DNA of 64,000 nt from Cranoglanis bouderius (lineage: Eukaryota > Chordata > Actinopteri > Siluriformes > Cranoglanididae), in NCBI GenBank assembly GCA_023630585.1, contig CM042568.1, forward strand, positions 2,491,516 through 2,555,515, in the 5' to 3' direction. Below the pieces are notes generated by a model that searched no databases, was not told where the DNA came from, and saw nothing but the letters and a program-made list of their open reading frames with translations. Each line of letters begins with the position of its first letter. The first letter of the stretch is position 1. This document shows, piece after piece, positions 1 through 11,649 of the stretch. The position numbers and the translations under genes were made by a program.

Positions 1-230
1 TTTCAGCTAATTTATTTTATGACACTTTATTATATATACATTAGGTAATATGTAAATATGAAAATAAATAATTAATAAGTAATAAAAAGTCATTGATAAT
101 TTGTTCTACAGCTATGCATTCTGAAAGTATTTTAAAGTAAGATATAATTACACATTTTCCCCCCCTATAGGAGACACACAGAGATTTTAAAATAAAATAA
201 AAGAATTAATTTTTTTACTATAATAGCCAT
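1..230. other. AT-rich spacer, no gene seen
   Basis: Strongly AT-rich sequence with many stops in all frames and a short run of C. I see no gene, RNA or recognisable mobile element. Confidence 0.6.
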
Positions 231-237
231 CTCTCTC

Positions 238-292
<55 letters not shown>
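231..292. repeat. (CT)n microsatellite
   Basis: Dinucleotide CT run of about 62 bp with a single G interruption near position 250, directly visible. Confidence 0.97.
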
Positions 293-296
<4 letters not shown>

Positions 297-407
297 TTTT
301 TGCACATCCAGCGTTTTAAAATAAAATTTCATGTGCAGCTTTACTCTACACACACTGCGTGTTTAATAGGTGTGTGTTTATTTAAATATAATCATTTATT
401 TTGTGTA

Positions 408-409
408 TT

Positions 410-445
<36 letters not shown>

Positions 446-446
446 T
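408..446. repeat. (TTTC)n microsatellite
   Basis: Tetranucleotide TTTC repeat of about 39 bp. It produces a Ser/Phe-rich open frame that is not a gene. Confidence 0.95.
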
Positions 447-784
447 TTTAAATTTTATTTATCATACACCACCTGGTTACAACAAAGTGTAATCCTCCTC
501 TTTGTGTAAATACACAATAATAAAATTCCCTCCTTTCATATCTGTCCTTTAGTGGGTTTCAGGAGAACCGGAGGAGGTTTAAAATATATATATATATATA
601 TTAAAAGTATATATAATGAAAGTGTTAGAATATTAAATATGAAATGTGAAAGCGCTCCTGGTTAGCAGCGTAACCGACACGCCGATGTCTCCGGAGGAGA
701 CGCGTGATCTGGTGTGAAGTTCCAGCTGATCGATAAACGCACGGAGCGTGGAGGCGAAACTCGCTTCCTCAGACACGACAGGGA
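447..784. other. low-copy spacer with short (TA)n
   Basis: Contains a short (TA)n run at about 584-601, then a more balanced stretch (660-784) with several CpGs. No reading frame or RNA gene is supported. Confidence 0.5.
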
Positions 785-2990
785 ATTAACACCACGCGGA
801 GCGGTCAGGAAAAGTCCTCAACGTCTACAACTGACACCCCAGTCCACTTACGACACGCACACAGGCGTGGATTAACACCTAGAGGAGATCTTTAGATCTT
901 TAGCACGGTGTTGAGTATGAACACTTATCAGTGGTGAACCGACGCTTATAGTGACGGTACGTCCAGAATTAACACCTAAATATTATTTCCTCGCCTTATC
1001 AAAGTCAACACTTAACCCGGTGAATTAACACTAACACAGTTTTTTTTTTAATCATTTAAAATTTGTCTTTATGATGATTAACTGAACAATTAATCTGGTG
1101 AATTAGCACCTATAGCAGATCCTTAAAATCGTTAAAAGTGTTCAGTATGAAGCTCTTATCGGTGTTACAGTTACTAACCCATTTACAATGCTGAATTAAC
1201 ACTTAATGTGGTGAATTAACACCTACGTACTTACAGTTACAATTAAAAATCAGCTTCAGGGTGATAAATGAAACAAATCGAACCAATTAACACCTATGTA
1301 AGACAAGGAAAGTGTTCAGTACGAACAGTGTTGAGATGACATCTACAGTGACAGTCTAGAATTAAACACAAATGCTAAACTAACACTTCATTTGGTAAAT
1401 TAACACACCCTTAAAATCAGCCGATAGTGTTCAGTATGAAAACCTAGCAGTGCTACAGCGACTGTATTTCTAGAATTAACACCTACTTTTTTATTTTTTA
1501 TTTTAATTGAATTCACCTTTACAGTGACAAATTAAACACTTAACTTTGTGAATTAACACTAAATGTGGTGAATTAACACCAACACTGTTCCATGTATTTG
1601 AATTCAGCTTTACGGTGATAAATTGAACATTTAATTCGGTGAATTAACAATCTAACCCTGAAGAGAAATAAAATTTTTTTAAAAATCAGCCCAGAGTGTT
1701 CAGTATGAACTCCTATCGGTGTTGAATTGACATGTACTATGACAGTCTGGAATTAACACCTCAATTCTATTTTTCCAGTATGAATTCATCTTTACCGTGA
1801 CGAATTAAACACTTCATTTGGCGAAGAACACCTATAAATGACGTGGCGTGGAGGCGAGCGTTCAGTATGAACCCCTATCAGACTCTCCAGTAGAACATGT
1901 GGTAAATTAGAGCCTAAGCGCTGAATTAAGACTTAACGTGGTGGATTAACACCTGATAACCGACTCTCCAGCAGAAAACCTTCGGTAGGAAATTAACACC
2001 TAAATAAAAATTTTCTATCAACTCAAATACAGTTTGACGGCGACACCGTAAACACTTCAACTGATGAATTAACACCTACAGGAGATCTTTAGAACGTGCC
2101 GCAGGGGTGTTCAGTATCAACACCTAGAGTAACAGTATACACAGAATCATTAACACCTAAATATTATCGATTCTAACTTGAATTCACCATTACAATGACA
2201 AATTAGCACTTGAAATGGTGGATGAAAAACAAACAAACAAACCAACAAACACCTAAACTGGTGGATTAACACCTATGGGGTGGAGGTAAAATAAGAGACA
2301 CGTGTTCAGTACGAACGCCCATCGTTGTTGAATTGACAGCTACAGCGATGATATGTCTAGAATTAACACCGTCATTTTATTCGTCCAACTTGACGTGTGT
2401 TTTGTGATAAATGAACGCTATAACGCTGAATTCTTGGATTAACACTTAATAAAAGACGCAGAGTTCGGGTTAAGCTTCCTATATATCCAGCAGGGAATAA
2501 AATCAGATGTCGGTGATGGATTAACACCTACAGTCTAGAATTAACACCGACTATTCATCAGGTAAACACTAACTGTCGAATTAGCACTTGAAATAACACT
2601 CGCACCTACTGTGTAGAATTAATACTGCACTCTTTCGCTGTAACACTCACTCACTCATAGTCTCACAGATTAACGCTTATACAAGTGGACGAACACCGGC
2701 TAGACTGGAATTAACACTTACACTGGTGTATTAACGCATATTTTCCAACTCGTAGTGCTGAATTAACACCTACTGCTGAACTGAACGAGCCCACACCCAT
2801 AAAGCCGAGAACTGACACCTATGTATTCATTTACATCTGGATAAACACCATATAAACACCTTTAAACGGTTTAAATGGATAAAGGTGGTTGTTCAACTTT
2901 CTCGGAGTGAGCTCAATTCTTTACATAGTATAATAATTCAACACCGGGCATTAACACTAACAGTGTCAGAATAAATCTGCATGGAAAAAT
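785..2990. repeat. degenerate satellite built on GAATTAACACC(T)
   Basis: The 11-12 bp motif GAATTAACACC(T), or one-base variants of it, recurs dozens of times. A second marker, GTGTTCAGTATGAAC, appears near 911, 1140, 1313, 1428, 1697, 1858, 2107 and 2304, each time before a TCTAGAATTAACACC block. The two markers show a larger repeating block of roughly 110-270 bp that has decayed by substitutions and indels. It is not a CRISPR array, because spacing and motif are both irregular. No open frame crosses it. I cannot match it to a named satellite. Confidence 0.8.
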
Positions 2991-3343
2991 TCAATACTGG
3001 TGCTTATTCAATCCTGCAGGAGGAAATCTGAAGAAATAATTAAACATCACGCGACAAAATGTGTAAGCTAAGTGTTAAGTCAATCTCGTAAGAACGAATC
3101 TGGATTTCATCATAAAACACTCGCAGCGTAATGTCCCGTTTCTTCAGACGTACACGTTACAGGTCACTGAGAAATAATTACAGTTACGGCGAGGCGCAGA
3201 TTAAACACCGCAAAACCCGTACCCGAAACCGCACGACAAACCGCAACACGCAATCGGATTCACACACTCCGGAGCCTGAGCACATCCGAGAGTCGAGGGA
3301 AAGTTTAGCCCAGGCTGAGAAACACCACACGGGACGTGCTGGG

Positions 3344-3346
<3 letters not shown>
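2991..3346. other. spacer, no gene seen
   Basis: Moderately CpG-containing sequence. An Arg/Thr-rich open frame begins at 3131 but runs straight into the CT microsatellite and resembles no family I know, so no gene is called. Confidence 0.4.

Positions 3347-3392
<46 letters not shown>
3347..3392. repeat. (TC)n microsatellite
   Basis: Perfect TC run of about 46 bp. Confidence 0.97.
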
Positions 3393-3396
<4 letters not shown>

Positions 3397-3577
3397 CTCA
3401 CTCCATCCTGCCTAAACACCACACTGTTAAATAAATATAAACATGAGGTTACCTAAATCCAGTGTTGGAGCTGGGTTTGCCATGATCCCCAATGCAGATC
3501 CCTCACACACAATCCCGCCAAAAATAAAACAACAACAACAAAAAAAAATCCCCCCAAAAAATTAATAATTAGCAGTT

Positions 3578-3582
<5 letters not shown>

Positions 3583-3627
<45 letters not shown>
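3583..3627. repeat. (CT)n microsatellite
   Basis: CT run of about 45 bp followed by T-rich sequence. Confidence 0.97.
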
Positions 3628-3630
<3 letters not shown>

Positions 3631-3639
3631 ATTTCGTTA

Positions 3640-3900
3640 TCTCTTTCTATTTTTTTTTTTTTTTTTCGGAAAGTGCAAAAAATTTTTAAAAAAAAGAAAA
3701 AAAGAAAGAGAGATAAAATATATTTTAAAAAAAACAAAAACCCAGAAACGCGCCGAAAGCACACAGGATTTCCCGCCAGCTGCGTCGTGTTGCTTCGCCT
3801 CTCCTCGAATGCTCGAATGTGCGAGCGCGCTCATCGCAAACCGGGCTCTTTTTTTTTTTTTTTTGTTTCTTTCTCTTTTTTTTTTTTTTTTTTTTTTTCT
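3640..3900. repeat. poly(T)/poly(A) low-complexity tracts
   Basis: Runs of T at about 3650-3666, 3848-3864 and 3879-3898, with A-rich purine stretches at 3680-3740. The mixed segment between (3740-3840) carries CpGs but no gene signature. Confidence 0.85.
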
Positions 3901-4011
3901 CCACGGTGCCCCTCCTTATATCTCTGGACTCGCTGTCTGCAGCACATGTCACCCAAACCGGTTGCTATAGCGATGCCTCCACATGTTGCCGACAGCGAGA
4001 GACCGAGAGAA

Positions 4012-4041
4012 AGAAAAAAAAGAGAAAGAGAGAGAGAGAGC

Positions 4042-4108
<67 letters not shown>

Positions 4109-4118
4109 AGAGAGAAAG
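4012..4118. repeat. (GA)n purine tract
   Basis: GA/GAAA run broken twice by GTGGGA. One strand is almost entirely purine over about 100 bp. Confidence 0.95.
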
Positions 4119-4219
4119 ATGCTAATAAGCCCTGGGCCGATAAGAATGGGCTGAGAGCTTGTCACTCATTTGTTTAGCTGCTTGAGCTTTCTGAGCTTCG
4201 CTGAATGAAAGTACTCTTC

Positions 4220-4320
4220 ACCCACCCCCCCCCCCCCCCAGATTTCTCCCCCCATACAAACACCCCCCCCCCAACCCCACCCACGACCTCTACTACCTAC
4301 ATAATGCCCCCCCCCATGAC
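4220..4320. repeat. poly(C)-rich tract
   Basis: Several runs of 7-16 C separated by short A/T-containing spacers. The complementary strand carries repeated G runs compatible with G-quadruplex formation. Confidence 0.9.
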
Positions 4321-4399
4321 CCCAAACCACCCCGTTTACCGCACTATTGTTTGTTATAGTTGGCGTTTCATTACGAGTATTATTGTAATTCGGCTCTAA

Positions 4400-4793
4400 T
4401 TGCATTGGAAGCTTTACACGTGAGATAGTAACGTGAATTAAACTGGGTGGAGCCGGGAGTTGTTTTTATTTAAAATGTAACGTCCGACTAACGTTTGTTA
4501 CATAAAATGTCCGGATAAGCGACTGGATGACCTGACCGAACTGCGGCAACGGTTACATTCGAACGCTTAAGCATCAATAATTTGTGGCTGCAATTAAAAC
4601 AATTTATGTTTTGTTTTGTTAGGATTAATAAAATCTTATACTTTATTATAAATCAGTTTTGAATTTGACGAGGCGAGAACGTATAATGTACACTTCTCTG
4701 TGGAATCATCTTTAAACATTGGCATTTTTGAATTTTTGAAAAAAATAAACACACCATGTGGTCAGTTTTCTAATCAGAACAGAGAGAGAGTAA

Positions 4794-4828
<35 letters not shown>

Positions 4829-6824
4829 TGACGTATATTTACTTCCTCAAAACTGTAGAGGCCCTGTTATAGATTTAAGTCAACATGTCTGTATGGTGAT
4901 GAATTTAAAGCAAACGTTAGTATATACAGTATGAGTAATTAAAGGTAAAAGCTGCCACTGTGTTTGCTGCTGATGCTGTGGGCAGCCATGTTGATTTGAC
5001 GTCACTTGCTGAACTCGGGGTTGAGGAGACCGTCCTGAGTTTATGAGCCGAGGGAGCGTTTTCTTGTTCTCGTTGTTTCCGTTGTTTATTTCTAGTCACG
5101 AGTTACGAGTTTTAGTGGAACGCAGCACTAGTCCCTTGTCCGAGGAGCTGCCTTCAGCTAAATAATTTACATAAGTGAATGTGATTGGCTGAAACAAAGG
5201 ACCTGCTACAGGACAAGCTACGATGATTCGTGCTGAACTACGGACAGTTTTTAAAAAAAAAAAAATTTCATATGTTTATCAGCTATGCTAGCGTGATGCG
5301 CCAGTGAACCACCTATGATGTAGGTGTTTAAGAAACTCATGCCCACGCCCCTCTCCAATAAGCTTATCCTAGCTCCTCTGTATTTTTGTTTGTAAGAGCC
5401 AATTCAGTACAAAATAATATCATATATACAATATATATATATATACTGTGTTGACATATAATATTATTTCTTTACTTCTTAGTAATTTGAAAGAACAGCC
5501 AATTGAAAGTGTGTTAATACTGACATTTATCTGTGTTTATTTCTATATTTATGTATGGCTTTTTTCTCTGTTTTCTTTCATTCCTGTTCCGTTTCCGTTC
5601 TGTTAGCCACTCCTACCCATTTAAAAAGACCAGTTTGTATAGTTTGTGTTAATATTGTGTTTTATGATCTGCAAGTTTTCACAAGCGAAACTAGAGCCTT
5701 AGTTATCAGGTGCTTAAGAATAGAGGCTTCAGTATTTTGTGTGTTTGAGTAAAGTTGTACTCGTTTACGGGTTTCTAGCCTCGCTTCTTCCGCATTATAG
5801 ATACCATGAAAGGTCATTTTGGACCTTGTCCCTAAATTGTCACTTCATCTTTTAATATAGTGCCTCTTAATTTGCTTCACAAATGTTACAGTTTGTAATA
5901 AAATGGAAGTATTATTATCTCGCAATCGAATGTAGCGTAAGACTTTCTATCCAATCATTAAGGATTATAATAATAACCACTGCACCGTTACAGTATTACT
6001 GACATCTTAGCTGTGGTTGATGCGGCAAAAACAACAACAGCCACAAATGCATATCAATTTGTAACAAGGCATATAAAATGTAATGAAGCTTAGGCTCAGG
6101 GTTAGTGGTCGATTAGAGTGTGTACGCTTTCGTACAACATCATTTGTATACATTTTTAACGATACACTTTCAGATGAAAGCTTACTAAACTTGTACACTT
6201 GTCACTTTAGTGATACCATCAATCGCACACCTTCTGTACCTCTACCTGAACCTAGAAATACGGTGTACTCTTAAAGCTTTACTCTAAAAGCTACTCATGC
6301 GTTTTAAATCTTTTGTTAAAGGGACACTATGTTCACACTGGAGAAAGATACACCTTACAGGAACAAAAGATAATGGTACCACCCCAGCGACAAGGCAAGG
6401 TAGAGTTTAGTACGCTTTCTTCTGAGCCTGTCGAAAATTAGACATGGTGCTTCTTCACCATCTACAGCTTTCACTTCTAACTGTATAAAAGAACTGTTTA
6501 AAAGTCTTAGGCACACGATAAGAACAAAAAAATCTATAAAGAAGATCCTGTAGAAGAAGAAAAAATGAAGTCGGATCAATACGCGGCGACCCTTTACTTT
6601 TAAACCTGCATTCATTGTCTCAGGTTCACTGTGGTGCAGGTTTATAAAAAAAATTTAAAAAATCAGACGCCTGGTTTGTTCCAGGATTCTTGGAGAACGT
6701 CCATGTTTCTTCTGCTCTCGGCTTTTCAGCTATAAATAACCACGGTTCATTTTCTTTCGCGAAGTGGTGAGTTTCCTTTTGTTACCGTCGTACTTCATGG
6801 CACGTTGCTGTTGAATTCTCAGAT
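4400..6824. other. AT-rich low-copy DNA, no gene called
   Basis: Apart from a short AAT microsatellite and a TA run near 5430, this is AT-rich sequence with short chance open frames of at most 86 codons and no recognisable domain. The more GC-balanced piece at about 4940-5160 could be an old mobile element, but I could not find its ends. Confidence 0.4.
4797..4827. repeat. (AAT)n microsatellite
   Basis: Perfect AAT trinucleotide run of about 31 bp. Confidence 0.95.
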
Positions 6825-6905
6825 CTGATTGGTCAGAGGATGGATTAATTTCACAGCTGCGCAGCTGTCAATCACAGGTTTATATCTTCTTATTAACTTC
6901 ATAAA
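6825..6905 (+). repeat. family A dispersed repeat, left-end fragment
   Basis: Begins with CTGATTGGTCAGA, then GATTAATTT, CAGCTG and AATCACAGGTTTAT, in the same order as the left ends near 18440, 38405 and 42070. It stops before the conserved GGAGTCTCC core. Family A is the name used here for an unclassified ~500-bp repeat with about a dozen copies in this window. Confidence 0.65.
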
Positions 6906-7439
6906 GCTCCATAAAGCTCAGTTCAGCGCCCTGCACTGTATTTCCTAAAATCCCATAAATTACAGCTACGCTTTACACTTGACTCAGAAACGCTTTAAAA
7001 GCAAAATCACATTGGATTAGATTATTAGATTATTGATTGGATAATTTGGGAATAATTTAGACAAATGAAAAAAATCACTCATTCCTCATGTGTGATGTGT
7101 TTAATCTTGTAAAGAACTCCAGTGAGATAAATGGATACTCTTTTTTGTTTGGATTTTCATAAAAAAAATGGCTACACAGTCTACACGTATATACAGTACC
7201 ATGAGTTTATGAATACTGACATAATCCATAAATATACAGAACTGTGCAAAAATATTCGGTGTTAGTAGTTATACTTAATACATTAGTGTGAGTTAGTCTT
7301 AGAAAAGGGGAAAAAAAAGATTTTGAAACATCATATAAAAAGATTCAGATCATTTATCATTATTATTATCCTTAAGCAATGGGCCATATTAAATAATTGA
7401 ATAATTATTTAAGCAAATGAAATGTAACAATTTAATAAA
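6906..7439. other. AT-rich spacer
   Basis: No gene, RNA or mobile element recognised. AT-rich throughout. Confidence 0.5.
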
Positions 7440-7885
7440 TTAATCAACCAATCAACCAACCAACCACCCATCCAACCATCCAACCACCCATTCAACCATC
7501 CAACCATCTAACCATTCAACCATCCAACCAACCATCCAACCATCCAACCAACCATCTAACCATCTAACCAACCATCCATCTGACCAACCATCTAACTATC
7601 GAACAAACCAAGCATCGAACCAACCATCCATCCAACCAACCATCTAACCAACTAACCAACCACCCATCCAACCATCCAACCAACCATCTAACCATCCAAC
7701 CATCCAACCAACCATCTAACAATCTAACCAACCATCTAACCATCTAACCAACCATCCATCTGACCAACCATCTAATCATTGAACAAACCAAGCATCGAAC
7801 CAACCATCTAACCAACTAACCAACCATCCATCCAACTAACCATCTAACCATCTAACCAACCATATATCCAACCAACCAATTAATC
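7440..7885. repeat. ACCATCCAACC minisatellite with 180-bp second period
   Basis: Made of 4-mers CCAA, CCAT and CTAA in the pattern ACCATCCAACCAACC. The block containing CAAACCAAGCATCGAACC appears at 7604 and again at 7784, exactly 180 bp apart with near-identical flanks. This shows a larger unit duplicated inside the short repeat. One strand is almost free of G. Confidence 0.93.
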
Positions 7886-8386
7886 AATTAATTCACTAAT
7901 ATCAAACCTGCACAGACAGGTTCACTATGAAAGCTTAAAACACACCTACGAGATGATTTCTAGAAATCATTAGAAATCTGCACCACAGTGTAGCTAAGAG
8001 AATTGATATATTTTTAAACACAAATAAAATTATAATTTGATTTGATTCAGTTTATTGGCTGTTTTGCTGCTCCGAGCTCAGTATACTGTAGTAATGTATC
8101 TGATACTTTTTCATTTATGTATTTTCGAAGGCATCTTCGCTTCACACAATTTCTCTAGACGTACGTTACTCGTAGCTTCTGCATGTGCTTCTGAAGACGT
8201 TACGAAGCCTTTATGCAAATCTGAATGTTTACAGGAATGGATTAGATTTGTACCGGTGATACCGGAGCGAGTTTATTGTGATCCATGGAGGGAGGAACGA
8301 GAGAGGAACAGCTGCACTGAACAGAGAAAGAAAGAGAGGGATGGAGGGATTACCTCGATTGAGCCAAGTGGGGGCTTGAGGTGGAT

Positions 8387-8389
<3 letters not shown>
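7886..8389. other. spacer before microsatellite cluster
   Basis: A 156-codon frame starts at 8055 but its last third is pure GT repeat and the start is unlike any domain known to me. It is treated as chance. Confidence 0.4.

Positions 8390-8451
<62 letters not shown>
8390..8451. repeat. (GT)n microsatellite
   Basis: Perfect GT run of about 62 bp, with a shorter GT run at about 8508-8524. Confidence 0.97.
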
Positions 8452-8452
<1 letters not shown>

Positions 8453-8612
8453 CAGGAACAAGAGAAAGACACACATTACAAAAGCAGCTGAGAGACAATA
8501 TGTATATGTGTGTGTGTGTGTGTGAGTTAGAGAGGGGGCTGTCAGATGCAGATGACGAGTGTGAGGTGGGGTTTTCTGTTTATCTTTCTTTCTATTCAGC
8601 TTCACCCCTTTG

Positions 8613-8617
<5 letters not shown>

Positions 8618-8662
<45 letters not shown>
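8618..8662. repeat. (CT)n microsatellite
   Basis: Perfect CT run of about 45 bp. Confidence 0.97.
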
Positions 8663-8663
<1 letters not shown>

Positions 8664-8688
8664 GGACAGCTGCAGCTGGCACATTAGA

Positions 8689-8693
<5 letters not shown>

Positions 8694-8737
<44 letters not shown>

Positions 8738-8792
8738 TTTTTCTCCATCTTTTCATCGTCTCTCGTTCATCTCTCTCTCTCTCTCTCTCTCT
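8694..8792. repeat. (CA)n plus (CT)n microsatellites
   Basis: CA run at 8694-8735 and a CT run at 8770-8792, separated by pyrimidine-rich sequence. Confidence 0.96.
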
Positions 8793-9235
8793 CCAGGTCA
8801 GAAAAGTCCATCTTTAGCACATCTGCTCAGCGTGTGCCGTCTCTTCTCGTATAATCTCAGCGATATTCTTGCCTCTCTGTGAGAGTGTGTATCTGCACTG
8901 CAGCAATCTTTATTTATCATCACTTATCAGTAATTAGTACACATTTCAGTGTTAATTAACTAATTAACGTTTCTATTAATGAATGTTCTTTATAAGTATA
9001 ATTAACCGAACAGGCCTAATCATAAACACATGCAGTAATCTATTAGTGGGTGCCAATACTTACACTTAGAGACCTGAGTTCAACTGATTATCAACATTTA
9101 ACAACACGCTGTAATTTAATTTATTTTAATATCAACAGACTTATTTTTTTTACTCAGGAATGGAATAAATGCGTATAGAATATAATGGAGAGCGCAACAG
9201 TTATGAGAAACGCCAGTGGATAGGTGTTGAGTAAG

Positions 9236-9445
9236 AAATAAACACTGTGTGTGTGGTGCTGTTACAGCTAAATAATCAACAACACGGAGCTGTGATGAAG
9301 CCGAGTCACTGTTACCACACCAAAGTGGATTATTTTCCTGGAACCTCACATCCCAAAGTGTTTTATTCCTTTTACACCACAGCAGTTTCCCAGGGTTGTA
9401 TTTATTAAAGAATGGCACGTTGTACGTTTTATCCATTTAATGTTC
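9236..9445 (-). repeat. family A dispersed repeat, right-end hairpin copy
   Basis: Contains the family's hairpin: GTGCTGTTACAGC and AATAATCAAC on the left, then TGATGAAGCCGAGTCACTG, TGTTACCAC and GGATTATTTTCC on the right. The tail (GTTTTATTCC, TTTATTAAAGAA, TTATCCATTTA) matches copies near 46155 and 48690. Orientation is opposite to the full copy at 18440. Confidence 0.75.
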
Positions 9446-9503
9446 CTCAGAACAATTTAGTTGTTGTTATAAACTAGCTATAACCTAGCTTGTTATAAAC
9501 TAA

Positions 9504-9505
<2 letters not shown>

Positions 9506-9536
<31 letters not shown>
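9506..9536. repeat. (CT)n microsatellite
   Basis: CT run of about 31 bp. Confidence 0.95.
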
Positions 9537-9539
<3 letters not shown>

Positions 9540-9589
9540 ATCCCAGTAGCTTGTCATGTTACAGAGAAACCGCAAAGAAACGTTGCTTT

Positions 9590-9680
9590 ACGTTACAGCT
9601 TTAGCTCTGGCACTGGAGACTCCTTCCATAAATGTTACATGAACATCATATTCACCCGCATGAGGAACACAAGCGTATAT
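9590..9680 (-). repeat. family A core fragment
   Basis: Carries CACTGGAGACTCCTTCCATA, the most conserved core of family A, preceded by TTACAGCTTTAGCTCTG as in the inverse of the 18630 region. A shorter second match (ACTCCTTCCATAAATGTTA, then GAGGAATACAAG) occurs at about 9828-9890, so this stretch was duplicated with an offset near 209 bp. Confidence 0.75.
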
Positions 9681-9691
9681 ATCATATTTGA

Positions 9692-9730
9692 GGTGTACCA
9701 CAAGGCTCTCTACTAGGCCCACATGTTTGT
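9692..9730 (+). pseudogene. LINE reverse transcriptase fragment, motif GVPQGSLLGP
   Basis: Read in frame, 9692-9721 gives GVPQGSLLGP, the highly conserved RT motif (GxPQGxxLxP) that lies about 20-40 residues before the catalytic (F/Y)ADD motif in non-LTR retrotransposons. The frame is lost soon afterwards. The matching FADD motif appears about 600 bp downstream, so the two look like pieces of one element split by later repeats. The LINE clade cannot be resolved from so little sequence. Confidence 0.65.
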
Positions 9731-10325
9731 TTTTAATGTCTAATATTTGTAATATTTTAATGTGTATATTTTATATGATTTGTTCCTTTTATTTGAGTTT
9801 TTTCTCCCTAGAAAACTATTTATGAACTCCTTCCATAAATGTTAAGTAAGTGCCATAATCGCCGTATTCACCACTGTGAGGAATACAAGCTTGAAGGTAC
9901 ATTTATTCATTTATTTATTTATTTATTGTACAATTTTATATATATATATATATATATATAAAACTGAAGAACATTATTTGTTGTTTTTGTTCCTACAACC
10001 ATACTTAAATAATTTATGTCTTTTACAATATTTGTATTTATCTATTTATTTATTATTTTTTGTGTTTGTTTGTTTGTTTTACAATATTTATAATATACTG
10101 AATATGTAATATTATTTGTTTTCTAGCCCTTACGACCATATTTAAATAATTTATATATTTTAGAATATTTGTATTCAGGACATTTACTTATTTATTTATT
10201 TGTTTATCTGTTTGTTGTACATTTCTATAATATGCTGAATATTTTGTATTATTTGATTTTTAATCCTTACAACTATATTTATATATTTTATAATATTTGC
10301 ATTCAGAACATTTATTTATTTGTCC
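9731..10325. repeat. AT-rich tandem repeat, ~135-bp unit, splitting the RT
   Basis: A block with TTAAATAATTTAT, TTTTANAATATTTG and ATTCAGGACATTTA recurs at about 10003, 10139 and 10272, giving a unit of about 135 bp in roughly three diverged copies. It also holds a (TA)n run at 9937-9960 and TTTA/TTTG tetranucleotide runs. It sits exactly between the two RT motifs. Confidence 0.75.
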
Positions 10326-10402
10326 GCTTCCTTGGTTTTGCGGATGATATACTGCTGTATTCATCTGTACAGAGCCATTACTTACAGACACCCAAGCCTT
10401 AG
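10326..10402 (+). pseudogene. LINE reverse transcriptase fragment, FADD catalytic motif
   Basis: The frame reads RFLGFADDILLYSSV followed by QSHYLQTP and a stop. FADD followed by hydrophobic residues and Y is the catalytic metal-binding motif of non-LTR reverse transcriptases. Together with GVPQGSLLGP at 9692 it supports a decayed LINE in plus orientation. Downstream sequence shows no further recognisable RT. Confidence 0.7.
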
Positions 10403-11334
10403 ATAAGCTGGCCTGTATCACTATCTAAATGATTTTATTTATTTATTTTAAAAAATAAGACGAAAAGACATTTTGTAAAACGAACAAACAAACAAACAAA
10501 AACCACTAAACAAACAAATAAAAAAAAAAAGAAACCCGTTGACACAAATCTTGACTGACAGGTGTTTTGTTATTCGAATACAGTCACTCATTTGGCTTGT
10601 TCTGTTCCTGTCTCTCAGCGTGAACACGTTAGACAGTTACGTGTCCTCAGAAGTCATCCAGAATAGTAAATAAGTGTGGGATTTGAGACACAGCTCATGC
10701 TTTCCTGCTCAAACACACCTGCTTCAACTCATCTGTTAATTACCCAGTGCTTCCTGAGCTCGTCCAGGTGTGTAGAGCAAGAAGAAAAAATCCTCTCATC
10801 CATCCATCCATGATACGAAGTGGAGCGGTAAAGCTCTGAGGTATATCTGGAGTTCACGCCGGGAGCTCACTTCCCATCCACCTGTGTCTTTATTTACATT
10901 TCACTCATGATCACAAGAAAACTCAGAGAAAACTTTCCTCTCGGTGTGTGGTGCGATAACGAAGAAGGAGCAAACTATTTGGAATAAATGATCGAATTTT
11001 AACCATTCACATTTCCTTTCACAATGATTTGGCCTCTTAGCTTCTGGCACAGAGCTCCAGACCCTTCAACACCAGTCAAAAATAAAACACCCACATAAGA
11101 GATGGCAGGGATTCAGAAGGAATCATAGGGTACACTTTATACTCTGCTCTAAAGCGAAAGTCATAGTTCTGGTTTAGCCTCGGAGTTTAAAAAAAAGAAA
11201 AGAAAAAAAAGGATGATTTTCCTCGAGGCAGTGCGACTCTACCGAACATGACTACATGACTTCCATTCAGCAGCTTCGGCCTCAGAGGCTCCTTTAGGAA
11301 CACAGAAGAATCGCAGCTCAGCCTGCTGTGTTCA
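10403..11334. other. low-copy spacer
   Basis: Mixed-composition DNA with short A-rich runs. No gene, exon or mobile element recognised. Confidence 0.5.
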
Positions 11335-11500
11335 CTCAGCTAAAGGACAGGAGAAAGAGAGTATAGAGAGAGACAGAAGGAGAGAAAGAGTGAATCAGAG
11401 GGAAAGAGACAGAGCCAGACAGAAGGAGAGAAAGGAAAATGAAGGGACGAGACATGGTGAGGGAATTAAAGAGAGAGAGAGAGAGAGAGAGAGAGAGTGC
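11335..11500. repeat. purine-rich GA tract
   Basis: Imperfect GAGA/GAAAG sequence ending in a perfect GA run at about 11470-11498. Confidence 0.9.
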
Positions 11501-11649
11501 ATGTGTGATGAAAACATTAAGTGTGTCTCTGAGTAAAAGGCTACGTTACACAAATGTCTAAAAGCCTTCAGAGACACAACGCAGAATTTTATATTAAACT
11601 GATCTGCCTCTGCTCGTCTATCCAGGTGCTTTTAACTTTTATACAGACT

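Noticed and set aside
4940..5160. GC-balanced block suspected to be a MITE
   Set aside because: No terminal repeats could be read and there is no second copy in the window.
8055..8525. 156-codon frame with a hydrophobic start that could pass for a signal peptide
   Set aside because: The last third is (GT)n, no family resemblance, and the start is in AT-rich spacer.
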